A DNA stretch of 36,548 bases from Cypionkella sp. (GTDB taxonomy: Bacteria > Pseudomonadota > Alphaproteobacteria > Rhodobacterales > Rhodobacteraceae), in the NCBI GenBank assembly GCA_025458085.1, contig JALOTC010000007.1, positions 1 to 36,548 on the forward strand, read 5' to 3'. A model generated the notes under the pieces. That model was given only the letters and a program-made list of their open reading frames with translations, was not told where the DNA came from and made no database searches. This document shows, piece by piece, positions 1 through 9,944 of the stretch; positions within the stretch are counted from its first letter, which is position 1, and the number at the start of each line of letters is the position of its first letter. The position numbers and the translations under genes are program-made.

Positions 1-290
1 GGCTGGCCCAAATACTGCACCACACCGGTGCAGAGCAGCGGCTCGTCATGGGCCGAAGGGCTGCAATCGGGCATGTCGGGCAGATCCTCCGGCCCGATCA
101 CCGCCACCACACCGGGGGCCGCCCGGACGGGGCCAAGGTCGAGCGAGAGGACATCGCCATGCGCAATGGTCGAAAGGCCAAAGGCCAGATGAAGGGCGTT
201 GGCGGGGAGCGGAATGTCATCGACATAGCGCGCCTGGCCTGTCACATGCAGGGGGGCCGCATCATGCGGCAGGGGTTTGCCCATGGTCAT
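1..290 (-). CDS. xdhB: Xanthine dehydrogenase molybdopterin-binding subunit, N-terminal part (runs off window start)
   Basis: Reverse complement from ATG at 290 reads [43 protein letters not shown]..., typical of the XdhB N-terminus; ATGA overlap with the xdhA stop. Confidence 0.85.
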   Translation of the reverse strand, partial: MTMGKPLPHDAAPLHVTGQARYVDDIPLPANALHLAFGLSTIAHGDVLSLDLGPVRAAPGVVAVIGPEDLPDMPDCSPSAHDEPLLCTGVVQYLGQ

Positions 291-1603
291 GGCATGACCT
301 CCAGCACATGGGTCTGTTGTCCCGCAAGGTCATGGACATAGCGCATCAGCATGTTCTGCGCGGCTTGCAGGCGATAGGCGCTGCTGGCGCGCATGTCGGA
401 CAGCGGCGTGAAATCCTCTGCCATGGCGGCCATGGCGGCGCGGATCGCTGGCTCCTCCCACGGCTGCCCAAGAAGGGCGGCCTCGGCCTTGCTTGCGCGT
501 TTCGGGATGCCGGCCATGCCGCCAAAGGCGATGCGGGCGGTGCTGACACGGCCGCCTTCAACCGAGATGTTGAAGGCCCCGCAGACGGCCGAGATATCCT
601 GATCGAAGCGTTTTGAGAGTTTGTAGCAGCGCAAGGCGGGGGCGTGGTCGGGGATCGAGACCGCCTCCACAAGCGCGATCAGCGCAGGTGGGCTGTCACC
701 GATCGGGCTGCCATTGGCGATATTGCCGCCGATAGTCGCGGCATTGCGCACTTGCACGCTGGCATAGCGGCGCAGCAGTTCGGCAAAGGACGGATGCAGA
801 GGCTTCATCGCCTCCCATAGGGTGCTGATCGTGACCATCGCGCCGATGCGAAGCTGACCCTCTCGCCTTTCGATCTGCTGAAGTTCGGCGATGCCGTTCA
901 GGAAGGCCACGGGCGCAAGGTCGCGCAACTGTTTGGTGACCCACAGCCCCACATCGGTGGCCCCGGCGATCAGCGTCGCCTCGGGATGGGCCAGATACCA
1001 TGTGGCAAGGTCATCGACGGAGTGTGGGCGGAAGGCGGAGGAGGGGGGGCTGTCTGCCCCCCCACTGGCTGCGCCAGCCCCCCCCGAGGATATTTCGGAA
1101 CAGATGAAGGCGTGATCGGATTTCATCCAGTCCGGCACGGGGGCTTCTGCCGCAGCCTCTGCCGCGCGCAGGATCGGGGCGTAACCTGTACAGCGGCAGA
1201 GATTGCCGGCGAGTTGGTCGTCATGGTCGCGCTGCCCGTTCAAATGGGCGGTGGCCATGGTCACGATGAAACCGGGCGTGCAAAAGCCGCATTGCGACCC
1301 GTGGTGATCAACCATCGCCTGCTGCACCGGATGCAAGGCCCCATCCGGCCCGGCGATGCCTTCGACCGTGCGCACGGCCTTTCCTGCCAGTTGCGGCAGG
1401 AAAAGGATGCAGGCATTCATCGCGCGGCTGCCCTGTTCATCTGTCACCATCACGGTGCAGGCCCCGCAGTCGCCTTCGTTGCAGCCTTCTTTGGTGCCGG
1501 TCAGGCCGCGCCTGTCGCGCAGCCAATCCAGCAGGGTCCGTGTTGGCGGTTCGCCTTCGACACGGACAGGCGTTCCATTCAGTAGAAACGCGATCCCCGA
1601 CAT
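287..1603 (-). CDS. xdhA: Xanthine dehydrogenase small subunit (2Fe-2S plus FAD domains); apparent internal deletion in FAD domain
   Basis: [10 protein letters not shown]...[68 protein letters not shown]; start taken at MSGIAF inside the ORF. Confidence 0.92.
   Translation of the reverse strand: MSGIAFLLNGTPVRVEGEPPTRTLLDWLRDRRGLTGTKEGCNEGDCGACTVMVTDEQGSRAMNACILFLPQLAGKAVRTVEGIAGPDGALHPVQQAMVDHHGSQCGFCTPGFIVTMATAHLNGQRDHDDQLAGNLCRCTGYAPILRAAEAAAEAPVPDWMKSDHAFICSEISSGGAGAASGGADSPPSSAFRPHSVDDLATWYLAHPEATLIAGATDVGLWVTKQLRDLAPVAFLNGIAELQQIERREGQLRIGAMVTISTLWEAMKPLHPSFAELLRRYASVQVRNAATIGGNIANGSPIGDSPPALIALVEAVSIPDHAPALRCYKLSKRFDQDISAVCGAFNISVEGGRVSTARIAFGGMAGIPKRASKAEAALLGQPWEEPAIRAAMAAMAEDFTPLSDMRASSAYRLQAAQNMLMRYVHDLAGQQTHVLEVMP
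1043..1095. repeat. G/C-run palindromic (REP-like) element inside xdhA linker
   Basis: GGGGGGGC-TGTCT-GCCCCCCC hairpin, then TGGC-TGC-GCCA and GCCCCCCCC followed by GAGGATATTT; alternative pairing GGGGGGGCTG/CAGCCCCCCC. Confidence 0.55.
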
Positions 1604-1841
1604 TCTGTTCAGTCCGCCGCCTTCTCCCCGTTCGAGGCGTGATGCATGCCCGCCCGATGCGGCGTAAAGCGGCACATGCGCCCCATGGGCGTTTCCCGCC
1701 CGTTTCCCTGTTTGACCATGAAGCCGGGCCAGATGCCACTAGGCAAGCGGAAATTCTTCTCATGTTTTTGAAGAAGTCTCAATGCTTGCCTGAAAATCAG
1801 GCGGTCTTTCCGAGGCCCGCGCGCTTCGCTAGGGTCATTCC

Positions 1842-4800
1842 ATGGCAGCACCGCGATTCATTCACCTGAGGGTTCATACTGAGCATTCGCTTCTGGAAGG
1901 GGCAGTGCCGGTCAAGAAACTGGTCAAGCTTGCAGCGGGGGCAGAGATGCCCGCCATTGCCGTGACCGATACGAACAATATGTTCGCCGCGCTGGAGTTC
2001 TCGGTGACGGCCCTTGGCGCGGGCGTCCAGCCGATTGTCGGTTGTCAGGTGAGCCTAGCCTATGATCCCGCCCAGCCCGGCGAGAAGCCGCGGCTGCCTG
2101 CGCCCATCGTTCTGCTGGCGCAGTCGGAAGCGGGTTATATGAACCTGATGAAGCTGAATTCCTGTCTTTATCTTGGCAAGGGGGGACAGCTTATTCAGGT
2201 GACGCTGGAGGAGCTAGAGGCCTTTTCCCAAGGGCTAATCTGCCTGACGGGCGGGGCGGATGGGCCGGTGGGGCGGCTGTTGCAGCAGGGGCAGGATGCC
2301 AAGGCGCGCGCCTTGGTGGAACGTTTGGCGCGTGCCTTTCCGGAACGGCTCTATGTGGAGTTGCAGCGCCATCCGGGCGAAGGCGGTCGCCTGCCCGAGG
2401 CAGAGGCGCAGACGGAACGCGGGTTTGTTGAGATGGCCTATGATCTGGGCCTGCCGCTTGTCGCCACGAATGATGTCTATTTCCCGAAAGCGGAGATGTA
2501 TGAGGCGCATGATGCGCTGATCTGCATTGCCGAAGGGGCCTATGTTGACCAGCAGGCCCCGCGCCGCCGATTGACGCCGCAGCATTATTTCAAATCCGAG
2601 GCAGAGATGTGCGCGCTTTTCGCCGATCTGCCCGAAGCGCTTGAAAACACCGTCGAAATCGCGCGGCGTTGTGCCTTTGCCGCCTTCAAACGCAAGCCTA
2701 TTCTGCCGCGCTTTGCCGAAGATGAGGTGGAGGAATTGCGCCGTCAGGCCTGGGAGGGATTGGAGGCGCGGCTGGCCGTGATCCCCTTGGCCGCGCCCCG
2801 CGCGGAATACGAGGCCCGGCTGACCTTTGAGTTGGAGATCATCGAAAAGATGGGCTTTCCCGGCTATTTCCTGATCGTGGCCGATTTCATCAAATGGGCG
2901 AAATCACAGGGCATTCCGGTCGGGCCGGGGCGGGGGTCGGGTGCGGGTAGCCTTGTGGCTTACGTGCTGACGATCACCGATCTTGACCCCTTGCGCTATG
3001 CGCTGCTGTTCGAACGCTTCCTGAACCCCGAGCGGGTCAGCATGCCCGACTTCGACATCGACTTCTGCATGGACCGCCGGGAAGAGGTGATCCGCTATGT
3101 GCAGGAACGTTATGGGCGCGAAAAGGTGGGGCAGATCATCACCTTCGGCGCGCTGTTGTCGAAGGCTGCCGTGCGCGATGTAGGGCGGGTCTTGCAGCTG
3201 TCCTATGGGCAGGTGGACAGGCTTTCCAAACTGATCCCGGTCGAAGGGGTGAAGCCTGTCAGCATTACCAAGGCTTTGGCGGATGAACCGCGCCTGCGGG
3301 AAGCCGCGAAGGAAGAGGTGGTGGGGCGGCTTTTGACCTATGCCGAACAGATCGAGGGGCTGTACCGCAACGCCTCCACCCATGCCGCTGGCGTGGTGAT
3401 TGGCGACAGGCCCTTGGATGCGCTGGTGCCTTTGTATCAGGACCCGCGGTCCGACATGCCCGCCACGCAATTCAACATGAAATGGGTGGAACAGGCGGGG
3501 CTGGTGAAGTTCGACTTCCTGGGCCTCAAGACCCTGACCGTGATCCAGAATGCCATCGGCCTGATCCTGAAGGGCGGGCGACCGCTGCATCTGGCGCAGG
3601 ATGGGCGGGTGCTCTACACCCCGCCCGCGGGGGCGGAAAACGACATCGGTCACATTCCCCTGGATGACCCTGCGACCTATGAGCTTTACGCCGCCGCCCG
3701 CACGGTTGCGGTGTTTCAGGTGGAAAGCTCGGGCATGATGGATGCGCTCAGGCGCATGAAGCCCACCTGCATCGAGGATATCGTGGCGCTGGTGGCGCTC
3801 TATCGCCCCGGGCCGATGGAGAACATCCCCGTCTATTGCGAGGTGAAGCACGGCCTGCGCCCGCTGGAAAGCATCCATCCCACCATTGACCATATCCTGA
3901 GGGAAACCCAAGGCATCATCGTCTATCAGGAACAGGTTATGCAGATCGCGCAGGTCATGGCGGGCTATAGCCTTGGCGGGGCAGATTTGTTGCGCCGCGC
4001 GATGGGCAAGAAGATCCCCGAGGAGATGGCCAAGGAGCGCCCGAAATTCATCGACGGGGCCAAGGCGACCCATGGGATCGACGCCAAGAAGGCGGGGGAG
4101 GTTTTTGACCTTCTGGAGAAATTCGCGAATTACGGGTTCAACAAATCCCACGCTGCGGCCTATGCGGTGGTCAGCTATCAGACGGCATGGCTAAAGGCGA
4201 ACCACCCGGTTGAATTCATGGCCGGGGTGATGAATTGCGACATCCACCTGACCGACAAGCTGGCTGTCTATAAGCGCGAGCTGGACCGCATGGGGATCGA
4301 GGTCGTGCCGCCTTGCGTGAACCGCAGCCTTGCGACCTTTGACGTGCGCGAGGGCCGCGTGATCTATGCCCTTGGTGCGTTGAAAAATGTGGGTGTGGAG
4401 GCGATGCGTCTGATCGTGGAGGCGCGGGGCGAGAAGCCTTTTGCCACGCTTTTTGATGTGGCCCGCCGGGTCGATCTGAAAAAGGTGGGCAAGCGGCCCT
4501 TGGAAATGCTGGCCCGCGCCGGGGCCTTTGACCTGCTGGAGCCAAACCGCGCCCGCGTGTTCGAGGCGTTGGATGCATTGGTCGCCTATTCGGCGGCGGT
4601 GCATGAGGCGGAGGCGAGCAATCAGGTCAGCCTGTTCGGGGATAGCGGGGCCGATATTCCCGAACCGCGCCTGCCGTGGCGGGATGATTGGCTGCCGATG
4701 GAACGGCTGAGCCATGAGCATCAGGCGATCGGCTTTTACCTGACAGGGCATCCGTTAGATGATTATATGGGGGCCTTGCGGAAAAAGGATGTCCGCACTT

Positions 4801-5324
4801 TGGCGGAACTCACGCAACTTGCGCAGCGCGGGCCGCTGGTGGCCAAGATCGCGGGCTCTGTTTCCGCACGCCAAGAACGCAAAAGCGCCAAGGGCAACCG
4901 CTTTGCCTTTGTTCAGCTTTCGGACCCGACGGGGCTTTATGAGGTTACGGTATTCTCGGATGTGCTGGAGGTTGCGCGCGACCATCTGGAGCCGGGGCGC
5001 AATGTGGTGCTGACGGTGAAGGCGGACCCGGATGGCGAGGGGGTGAAACTTCTGGCCAATGCGGTGGCCCTGATTGATGCCGTGGCCGATGCGGCGGCGG
5101 CCTCTGATCTGAAAATCCACATCAATCGGGCGGAGACTTTGGCCGCGCTTGCGGGCTTGTTGGACAAGGTAGAAGGGCGCAATCGGGCGGATGTGTATGT
5201 CTGCATCGCCTGCGAGGATGGGCAGGAGATCGACCTGAAACTGCCGCGCCCCTATCCGGTGACGCCGCAGATCAAGGGCGCGATCAAGGCGATGCAGGGC
5301 GTGATGATGGTGGAGGAGGTCTGA
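1842..5324 (+). CDS. dnaE: DNA polymerase III subunit alpha
   Basis: 1160 aa; PHP domain start FIHLRVHTEHSLLEGAV, GPGRGSGAGSLVAYVLTITDLDPLRY, MPDFDIDFCMDRREEVI, FNKSHAAAYAVVSYQTAWLKANHP, C-terminal OB domain. Confidence 0.98.
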   Translation: MAAPRFIHLRVHTEHSLLEGAVPVKKLVKLAAGAEMPAIAVTDTNNMFAALEFSVTALGAGVQPIVGCQVSLAYDPAQPGEKPRLPAPIVLLAQSEAGYMNLMKLNSCLYLGKGGQLIQVTLEELEAFSQGLICLTGGADGPVGRLLQQGQDAKARALVERLARAFPERLYVELQRHPGEGGRLPEAEAQTERGFVEMAYDLGLPLVATNDVYFPKAEMYEAHDALICIAEGAYVDQQAPRRRLTPQHYFKSEAEMCALFADLPEALENTVEIARRCAFAAFKRKPILPRFAEDEVEELRRQAWEGLEARLAVIPLAAPRAEYEARLTFELEIIEKMGFPGYFLIVADFIKWAKSQGIPVGPGRGSGAGSLVAYVLTITDLDPLRYALLFERFLNPERVSMPDFDIDFCMDRREEVIRYVQERYGREKVGQIITFGALLSKAAVRDVGRVLQLSYGQVDRLSKLIPVEGVKPVSITKALADEPRLREAAKEEVVGRLLTYAEQIEGLYRNASTHAAGVVIGDRPLDALVPLYQDPRSDMPATQFNMKWVEQAGLVKFDFLGLKTLTVIQNAIGLILKGGRPLHLAQDGRVLYTPPAGAENDIGHIPLDDPATYELYAAARTVAVFQVESSGMMDALRRMKPTCIEDIVALVALYRPGPMENIPVYCEVKHGLRPLESIHPTIDHILRETQGIIVYQEQVMQIAQVMAGYSLGGADLLRRAMGKKIPEEMAKERPKFIDGAKATHGIDAKKAGEVFDLLEKFANYGFNKSHAAAYAVVSYQTAWLKANHPVEFMAGVMNCDIHLTDKLAVYKRELDRMGIEVVPPCVNRSLATFDVREGRVIYALGALKNVGVEAMRLIVEARGEKPFATLFDVARRVDLKKVGKRPLEMLARAGAFDLLEPNRARVFEALDALVAYSAAVHEAEASNQVSLFGDSGADIPEPRLPWRDDWLPMERLSHEHQAIGFYLTGHPLDDYMGALRKKDVRTLAELTQLAQRGPLVAKIAGSVSARQERKSAKGNRFAFVQLSDPTGLYEVTVFSDVLEVARDHLEPGRNVVLTVKADPDGEGVKLLANAVALIDAVADAAAASDLKIHINRAETLAALAGLLDKVEGRNRADVYVCIACEDGQEIDLKLPRPYPVTPQIKGAIKAMQGVMMVEEV

Positions 5325-5338
5325 CGCAGGACGCGTCA
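5322..5338. terminator. Small hairpin spanning both convergent stop codons (dnaE / mch)
   Basis: TGACGC-AGGAC-GCGTCA; dnaE TGA is 5322-5324 and the mch stop (TCA on +) is 5336-5338. Confidence 0.4.
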
Positions 5339-6361
5339 AACCGGCATCAAAGCCCAATAGTCGAGGTCGAGCAGCACTTCTGGCAGATACTTCCCATCCG
5401 CACCCCGCAAGGCCCTCGCCGCGCCGCGTGTGGCCACAAGGCGCAGGCGAATGGCCCCCACGCCGGGGCTGCTCGTTTCCGCTTTGTCCAGCACCTCGGA
5501 CCAAGCGCGGATCGTATCCCCCGCGAAACAGGGGTTGGCATGGGCGCCCGCGTTCAGCGCGACGATCATTTGGGCATTGGCCAAGCCGTTGAAAGACAAC
5601 GCGCGCGCCATGCTGATGATGTGGCCGCCATAGATCAGCCTTTTGCCATCCTCGCGCGCGGTGGAGTCGAAATGCACCTTGGCCGTGTTCTGCCACAGGC
5701 GCGTGGCCATCATATGCTCTGACTCTTCGATGGTGACACCATCGACATGGTCGATCACTTCCCCCACCGCATAATCGCCCCAACGATGCGGCTCGCCCGC
5801 GAGCGTGAAGTCGTACCGGGTGAAATCGAGCCTGCGCGGCAGAACAAGCGCCTCTGGCACCACCACGGGGGCAAGTTGCGGCACCACGGCATCTGGTGCA
5901 GGGGCGTCTGGGTTCCCTTTGCGCACCATGACCCAGCGGACATATTCCAGCACCGGCTCGTCATCCTGATTGAAGCCGCGGGTGCGGACATAGACGACAC
6001 CGGATTTGCCGTTGGAATTTTCCTTCAGCCCGATCACCGTGCTTTCGGCGCGCAGCGTATCGCCGGGGTAAACGGGTTGCAGCCAGCGCCCTTCGGCATA
6101 ACCAAGATTGGCCACGGCATTGAGGCTGATGTCGGGCACTGTCTTACCAAAGACAAGGTGGAAGGCCGCCAGATCATCGATCGGCGCGCGGTCAAGGCCA
6201 GAGGCGCGGGCGAAAAGGTCCGAGGAGTAAAGCGCATGCCGCGCCGGATAGAGCGCGTGGTAGAGCGCGCGTTCCCCGCCCGAAACGGTGCGCGGCACCG
6301 CATGGAGGATGGTTTCGCCAAGGCGATAATCCTCAAAGAAACGGCCGGGGTTCGTCTTCAT
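5336..6361 (-). CDS. mch: MaoC-family dehydratase, likely mesaconyl-CoA (beta-methylmalyl-CoA) hydratase
   Basis: About 341 aa double hot-dog protein KTNPGRFFEDYRLGETILHAVPRTVSGGERALYHALYPARHALYSSD...; close to an Mcl2-like gene. Confidence 0.85.
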   Translation of the reverse strand: MKTNPGRFFEDYRLGETILHAVPRTVSGGERALYHALYPARHALYSSDLFARASGLDRAPIDDLAAFHLVFGKTVPDISLNAVANLGYAEGRWLQPVYPGDTLRAESTVIGLKENSNGKSGVVYVRTRGFNQDDEPVLEYVRWVMVRKGNPDAPAPDAVVPQLAPVVVPEALVLPRRLDFTRYDFTLAGEPHRWGDYAVGEVIDHVDGVTIEESEHMMATRLWQNTAKVHFDSTAREDGKRLIYGGHIISMARALSFNGLANAQMIVALNAGAHANPCFAGDTIRAWSEVLDKAETSSPGVGAIRLRLVATRGAARALRGADGKYLPEVLLDLDYWALMPV

Positions 6362-6380
6362 CACAGGCTCCTTTGGGCGG

Positions 6381-6584
6381 TTACAACTCGCCCAGTTTTA
6401 ATTCCGGCGCGTAGTCGCCCGGGACTTCCTTTACCACCGCCTGCCCGCAGCGCATGACACCGCGGGCGGCGTCAAAGGCATAGGTCGGGTCGCCATGCAG
6501 CGCCCAGCCCTTGTTCAAGGCGGCAGTGACCTTGTGGCAAAAGGCCGAAGTGTCGTCATCCGACAGGAAACGATAAAGTTTCAT
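6381..6584 (-). CDS. DUF1737 domain-containing protein
   Basis: 67 aa MKLYRFLSDDDTSAFCHKVTAALNKGWALHGDPTYAFD... Confidence 0.8.
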   Translation of the reverse strand: MKLYRFLSDDDTSAFCHKVTAALNKGWALHGDPTYAFDAARGVMRCGQAVVKEVPGDYAPELKLGEL

Positions 6585-6588
6585 GGCC

Positions 6589-7140
6589 TTACCCCCAAGG
6601 CTGCACGCCCAGCCAGTTGTGGATCAGCATGACCACCACCGTCACGACAAGGGTGATGACCACGGCCACGACCTCTTTCGACGCGGGGCGGGGTTCGGGT
6701 GGGGTCCAGATGGGTTGGGCCCGGTTGATCACGATCACCTCGACCACGGCCCAAGCGAGCAAGCCGCCAAAGAGGATCAGGCTGGGCGCATCGCCATTCA
6801 CGAGCAAATGCGCGACTGCCCAGGTCTTGAAGCCGGTCAGTTGCGGATGCCGGACCTTGCGGGCGAGCCATGTCTTGGCCCCATCGGCGGCGTAAAAGTA
6901 GATGGCGAGGATCATCAGAAGGTTGTTGATACCCACCAGCGCGGGGTTACGGTCCCACCACGGATACGCCACGGCCCGGGCGGCACCATAGCCGAAATAC
7001 ATCAGCGCGACGCTGACGATCAGGGCAAGCGTCACGGCCAGGCGGCCCCCATTGCCCATACGGGCGCGGGCATCTGGTGCCACGCGTTTGAACAAATGCG
7101 CGGCCCACCAAAGCGCCACACCAAGGATCAAAAAGGTCAT
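6589..7140 (-). CDS. NnrU family integral membrane protein
   Basis: 183 aa multi-TM, MTFLILGVALWWAAHLFKRVAPDARARMG...ARKVRHPQLTGFKTWAVAHLLVNGD. Confidence 0.85.
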   Translation of the reverse strand: MTFLILGVALWWAAHLFKRVAPDARARMGNGGRLAVTLALIVSVALMYFGYGAARAVAYPWWDRNPALVGINNLLMILAIYFYAADGAKTWLARKVRHPQLTGFKTWAVAHLLVNGDAPSLILFGGLLAWAVVEVIVINRAQPIWTPPEPRPASKEVVAVVITLVVTVVVMLIHNWLGVQPWG

Positions 7141-7176
7141 CGGAACATCCTCCGGCTGTTTGCCGGCACCATGGCC

Positions 7177-8031
7177 TTATTCCGCCATGGCTGCAATCGC
7201 CTCGGCCTTGGCCAGAAGTGACCGGGCTGTGGCGACATGCAGGTTTTCGACGATCTTGCCATCAACCACGGCCACAGCTTCGCCGCGTGCAATCGCTTCG
7301 TCATAGGCCACGATCTGGCGGCGGGCGAGGGTGACATCCGCCTCGCTGGGGGCAAAGGCTGCATTGGCGATGTCGAGCTGTGCCGGATGGATCAGCGTCT
7401 TGCCGTCAAAGCCCATGTCGCGGCCCTGTTCACATTCGGCGCGCAGGCCCTCGTCATCCTTGAAGGCGTTAAAGACGCCATCCACGATAATGCGCCCATG
7501 CGCGCGGGCGGCTAGGAGGCAGAGGCCAAGCCCAGCCTGCATCGGCAGGCGGTCGGCGCGGAAACGGCTGCCGAGTTCCTTGGCGAGGTCATTGGTGCCC
7601 ATGACCATGCCGTGCAGCGCCGGGTGGGCCGCGATTTCGCCTGCGTTCAACATGCCAAGCGCGGTTTCCATCATGGCCCACAGCGGTTTGCCGGGGGCGA
7701 GGTTGGCCACAGCCTCAAGATCACTGGCGCGGCTGACCTTGGGGATCAGAAACGCATCCGCGCCGGGGTGGTTGGCAAAGGCCAAGGCATCTTCGCGCCC
7801 CCATACCGTATCCAGCCCATTGATCCGCACGATCCGCGCGCGGTTGCCGTAATCGGCGCGCAGGGCTTCGGCGAGGATTTCACGCGCGCGGGGCTTTTCA
7901 TCGGGGGCCACCGCATCTTCCAGATCGAAGATGATAGCATCGGCAGGAAGATCACGCGCCTTTTCCAGCGCCCGTTCCTTGGAGCCGGGGATGTAGAGCA
8001 CCGAGCGATAGGGGCGGTTTGGCAGGGACAT
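7177..8031 (-). CDS. mcl2: HpcH/HpaI-CitE-like CoA ester lyase, likely (3S)-malyl-CoA thioesterase
   Basis: MSLPNRPYRSVLYIPGSKERALEKARDLPADAIIFDLEDAVAPDEK...GFDGKTLIHPAQL; neighbour of mch-like gene. Confidence 0.82.
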   Translation of the reverse strand: MSLPNRPYRSVLYIPGSKERALEKARDLPADAIIFDLEDAVAPDEKPRAREILAEALRADYGNRARIVRINGLDTVWGREDALAFANHPGADAFLIPKVSRASDLEAVANLAPGKPLWAMMETALGMLNAGEIAAHPALHGMVMGTNDLAKELGSRFRADRLPMQAGLGLCLLAARAHGRIIVDGVFNAFKDDEGLRAECEQGRDMGFDGKTLIHPAQLDIANAAFAPSEADVTLARRQIVAYDEAIARGEAVAVVDGKIVENLHVATARSLLAKAEAIAAMAE

Positions 8032-8245
8032 GATTCGATCCTTTGTAACAAAGTTGCGCCAGAAGCACGCATTGCGCCACAAATGGCAAGGGTGATTTTG
8101 CCGCGGCGCAGCAAAAACGCTACCCCCAATTCCTTGCGCGCGCCTTGCGTTAACCCTTTGTGGAGCGATCAGGCGCAGCCTCGCTCGGGGAAAGGCGGCT
8201 GGGGCGGGTGAACACAGGGGCCGGATCGGCCCAGAAAGGTAGAAC

Positions 8246-8551
8246 ATGGCGATGATCCGTGCGTTCCCCCTCGCGGTGCTGACCGCGACTCTTGCCCCGC
8301 TGGCGGCCATGGCCCAGAATTGCGGCCCGCGGGATGCGGTGCTGGCGACCCTGTCAGGGCAATATGGTGAAGTGCGCCAAGGTATTGGGCTGGCTGGTCC
8401 GAGTGGCGTGGTGGAAATCTTTGCCTCTGCCGCAACGGGGACATGGACCATCACCCTGACGCGGCCTGATGGGCTGACCTGTCTTATTGCCTCGGGCGAT
8501 CATTATCAGGCTGAAAACGCCACCGTGCCCGTACCCGGAAATCCGGCCTAG
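8246..8551 (+). CDS. Small secreted protein of unknown function
   Basis: 101 aa; signal peptide MAMIRAFPLAVLTATLAPLAAMAQ followed by one Cys pair (NCGPRD / LTCLIAS). Confidence 0.65.
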   Translation: MAMIRAFPLAVLTATLAPLAAMAQNCGPRDAVLATLSGQYGEVRQGIGLAGPSGVVEIFASAATGTWTITLTRPDGLTCLIASGDHYQAENATVPVPGNPA

Positions 8552-8696
8552 AGCGATTTTCTGGCAAGGGGTGCGGGTGGTGAACAGCTTCTCCCGTCGA
8601 CGATGTGGTTTCGCCTGAGTTCAAGACGGGCGTGTTGTGATGGTGTTCAGGGCAGTCACCTCTCTGGGGATGCGTGCGACGAAAGACACGGCCCGA

Positions 8697-9944
8697 TCAG
8701 CCCTCAACCCCGCCTCCCCCACCCTGCCCCGCCGCGCGGAACCATTGCACGATCTTCGCGCGCTCTTCCGGCTCCATCCAGCTCAAGTTACCGGGCGGCA
8801 TTGCATGGCTCAGCCCCGATTGCAGATAGATGCGCCGCGCCTCATGTGCGATCTGCGCCTCAGTCTCCAGCACCACGCCCTTGGGCGGCCAATGCAACCC
8901 CTCCCACACCGGCTCTGCTGCATGGCACATGCTGCAACGACCTTGCACGATGCTGACCACGTCTTCAAACCCCGGTGCTGCGGCATGCATCAGCGCGGCC
9001 CCCTCCAGCCGCGCTTCGGCCTGCGGCACCGTGCGCATCGGTGCGGTCGACAGCCAAGCGATGACAAGGAACAGGATCGCCGTCACCGCCCAAGTCCACC
9101 ACGGGCTTCCCTTCCCCGCATGTTCCGAGTTGAAGAAATGCCGGATCGTGACGCCCATCAGGAACACAAGGCTCGCGATGATCCAGTTGTATTCCGTGGC
9201 AAAGACCAGCGGATAATGGTTCGACAGCATCAAAAACAGCACAGGCAGCGTGAGGTAATTGTTATGCGTGCTGCGCTGCTTGGCGATCTTGCCGTATTTC
9301 GGGTCGGGCTTGCGGCCTGCCTTCAGGTCCGCCACCACGATCTTCTGGTTCGGAATGATGATCATGAACACATTCGCGCTCATGATCGTGGCGGTGAAAG
9401 CCCCCAGGTGCAACAGCGCCGCTCGACCCGAAAAGACCTGGCTGTAGAACCACGACATCCCCACCAGCACCACGAACAGCGCCACCATCACCATGGTCTG
9501 GTTCGCGTTCACAAAGACCTTGCAGATCGTGTTATAGGCGACCCAGCCAAAGGCCAGCGATGCCATGGAAATCGCCACCGCCTGCCAGACCGAAAGCTCC
9601 ATCACCGTCGGGTCGATCAGGAACATCTCGGCCCCAAGGTAATAAACCAGCACCAGCATGACAAAACCCGAAAGCCATGTGGCATAGCTTTCCCATTTGA
9701 ACCAAACGAGGTGTTCGGGCAGGCGTTCCGGCGCCACGAGGTATTTCGTGATGTGATAGAACCCCCCGCCATGCACCTGCCATTCCTCGCCATGCGCGAG
9801 CGCTGGCATCCCTTCGGCCTTTTTCAGCCCAAGGTCCAAGGCGATGAAATAAAAGGACGACCCGATCCAGGCGATGGCGGTAATCACATGCGTCCAGCGC
9901 GCGGCGATCTCCACCCATTCCCACAATACCACCCAGTCATACAT
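8697..9944 (-). CDS. puuD: Urate hydroxylase PuuD: membrane protein with C-terminal cytochrome c domain
   Basis: MYDWVVLWEWVEIAARWTHVITAIAWIGSSFYFIALD..., multi-TM, C-terminal CSMCH heme motif. Confidence 0.88.
   Translation of the reverse strand: MYDWVVLWEWVEIAARWTHVITAIAWIGSSFYFIALDLGLKKAEGMPALAHGEEWQVHGGGFYHITKYLVAPERLPEHLVWFKWESYATWLSGFVMLVLVYYLGAEMFLIDPTVMELSVWQAVAISMASLAFGWVAYNTICKVFVNANQTMVMVALFVVLVGMSWFYSQVFSGRAALLHLGAFTATIMSANVFMIIIPNQKIVVADLKAGRKPDPKYGKIAKQRSTHNNYLTLPVLFLMLSNHYPLVFATEYNWIIASLVFLMGVTIRHFFNSEHAGKGSPWWTWAVTAILFLVIAWLSTAPMRTVPQAEARLEGAALMHAAAPGFEDVVSIVQGRCSMCHAAEPVWEGLHWPPKGVVLETEAQIAHEARRIYLQSGLSHAMPPGNLSWMEPEERAKIVQWFRAAGQGGGGGVEG

Noticed and set aside
2904-4151. 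415-aa minus-strand ORF
   Set aside because: Fully antisense to dnaE; composition fits a shadow ORF in GC-rich coding DNA and has no recognisable domain.
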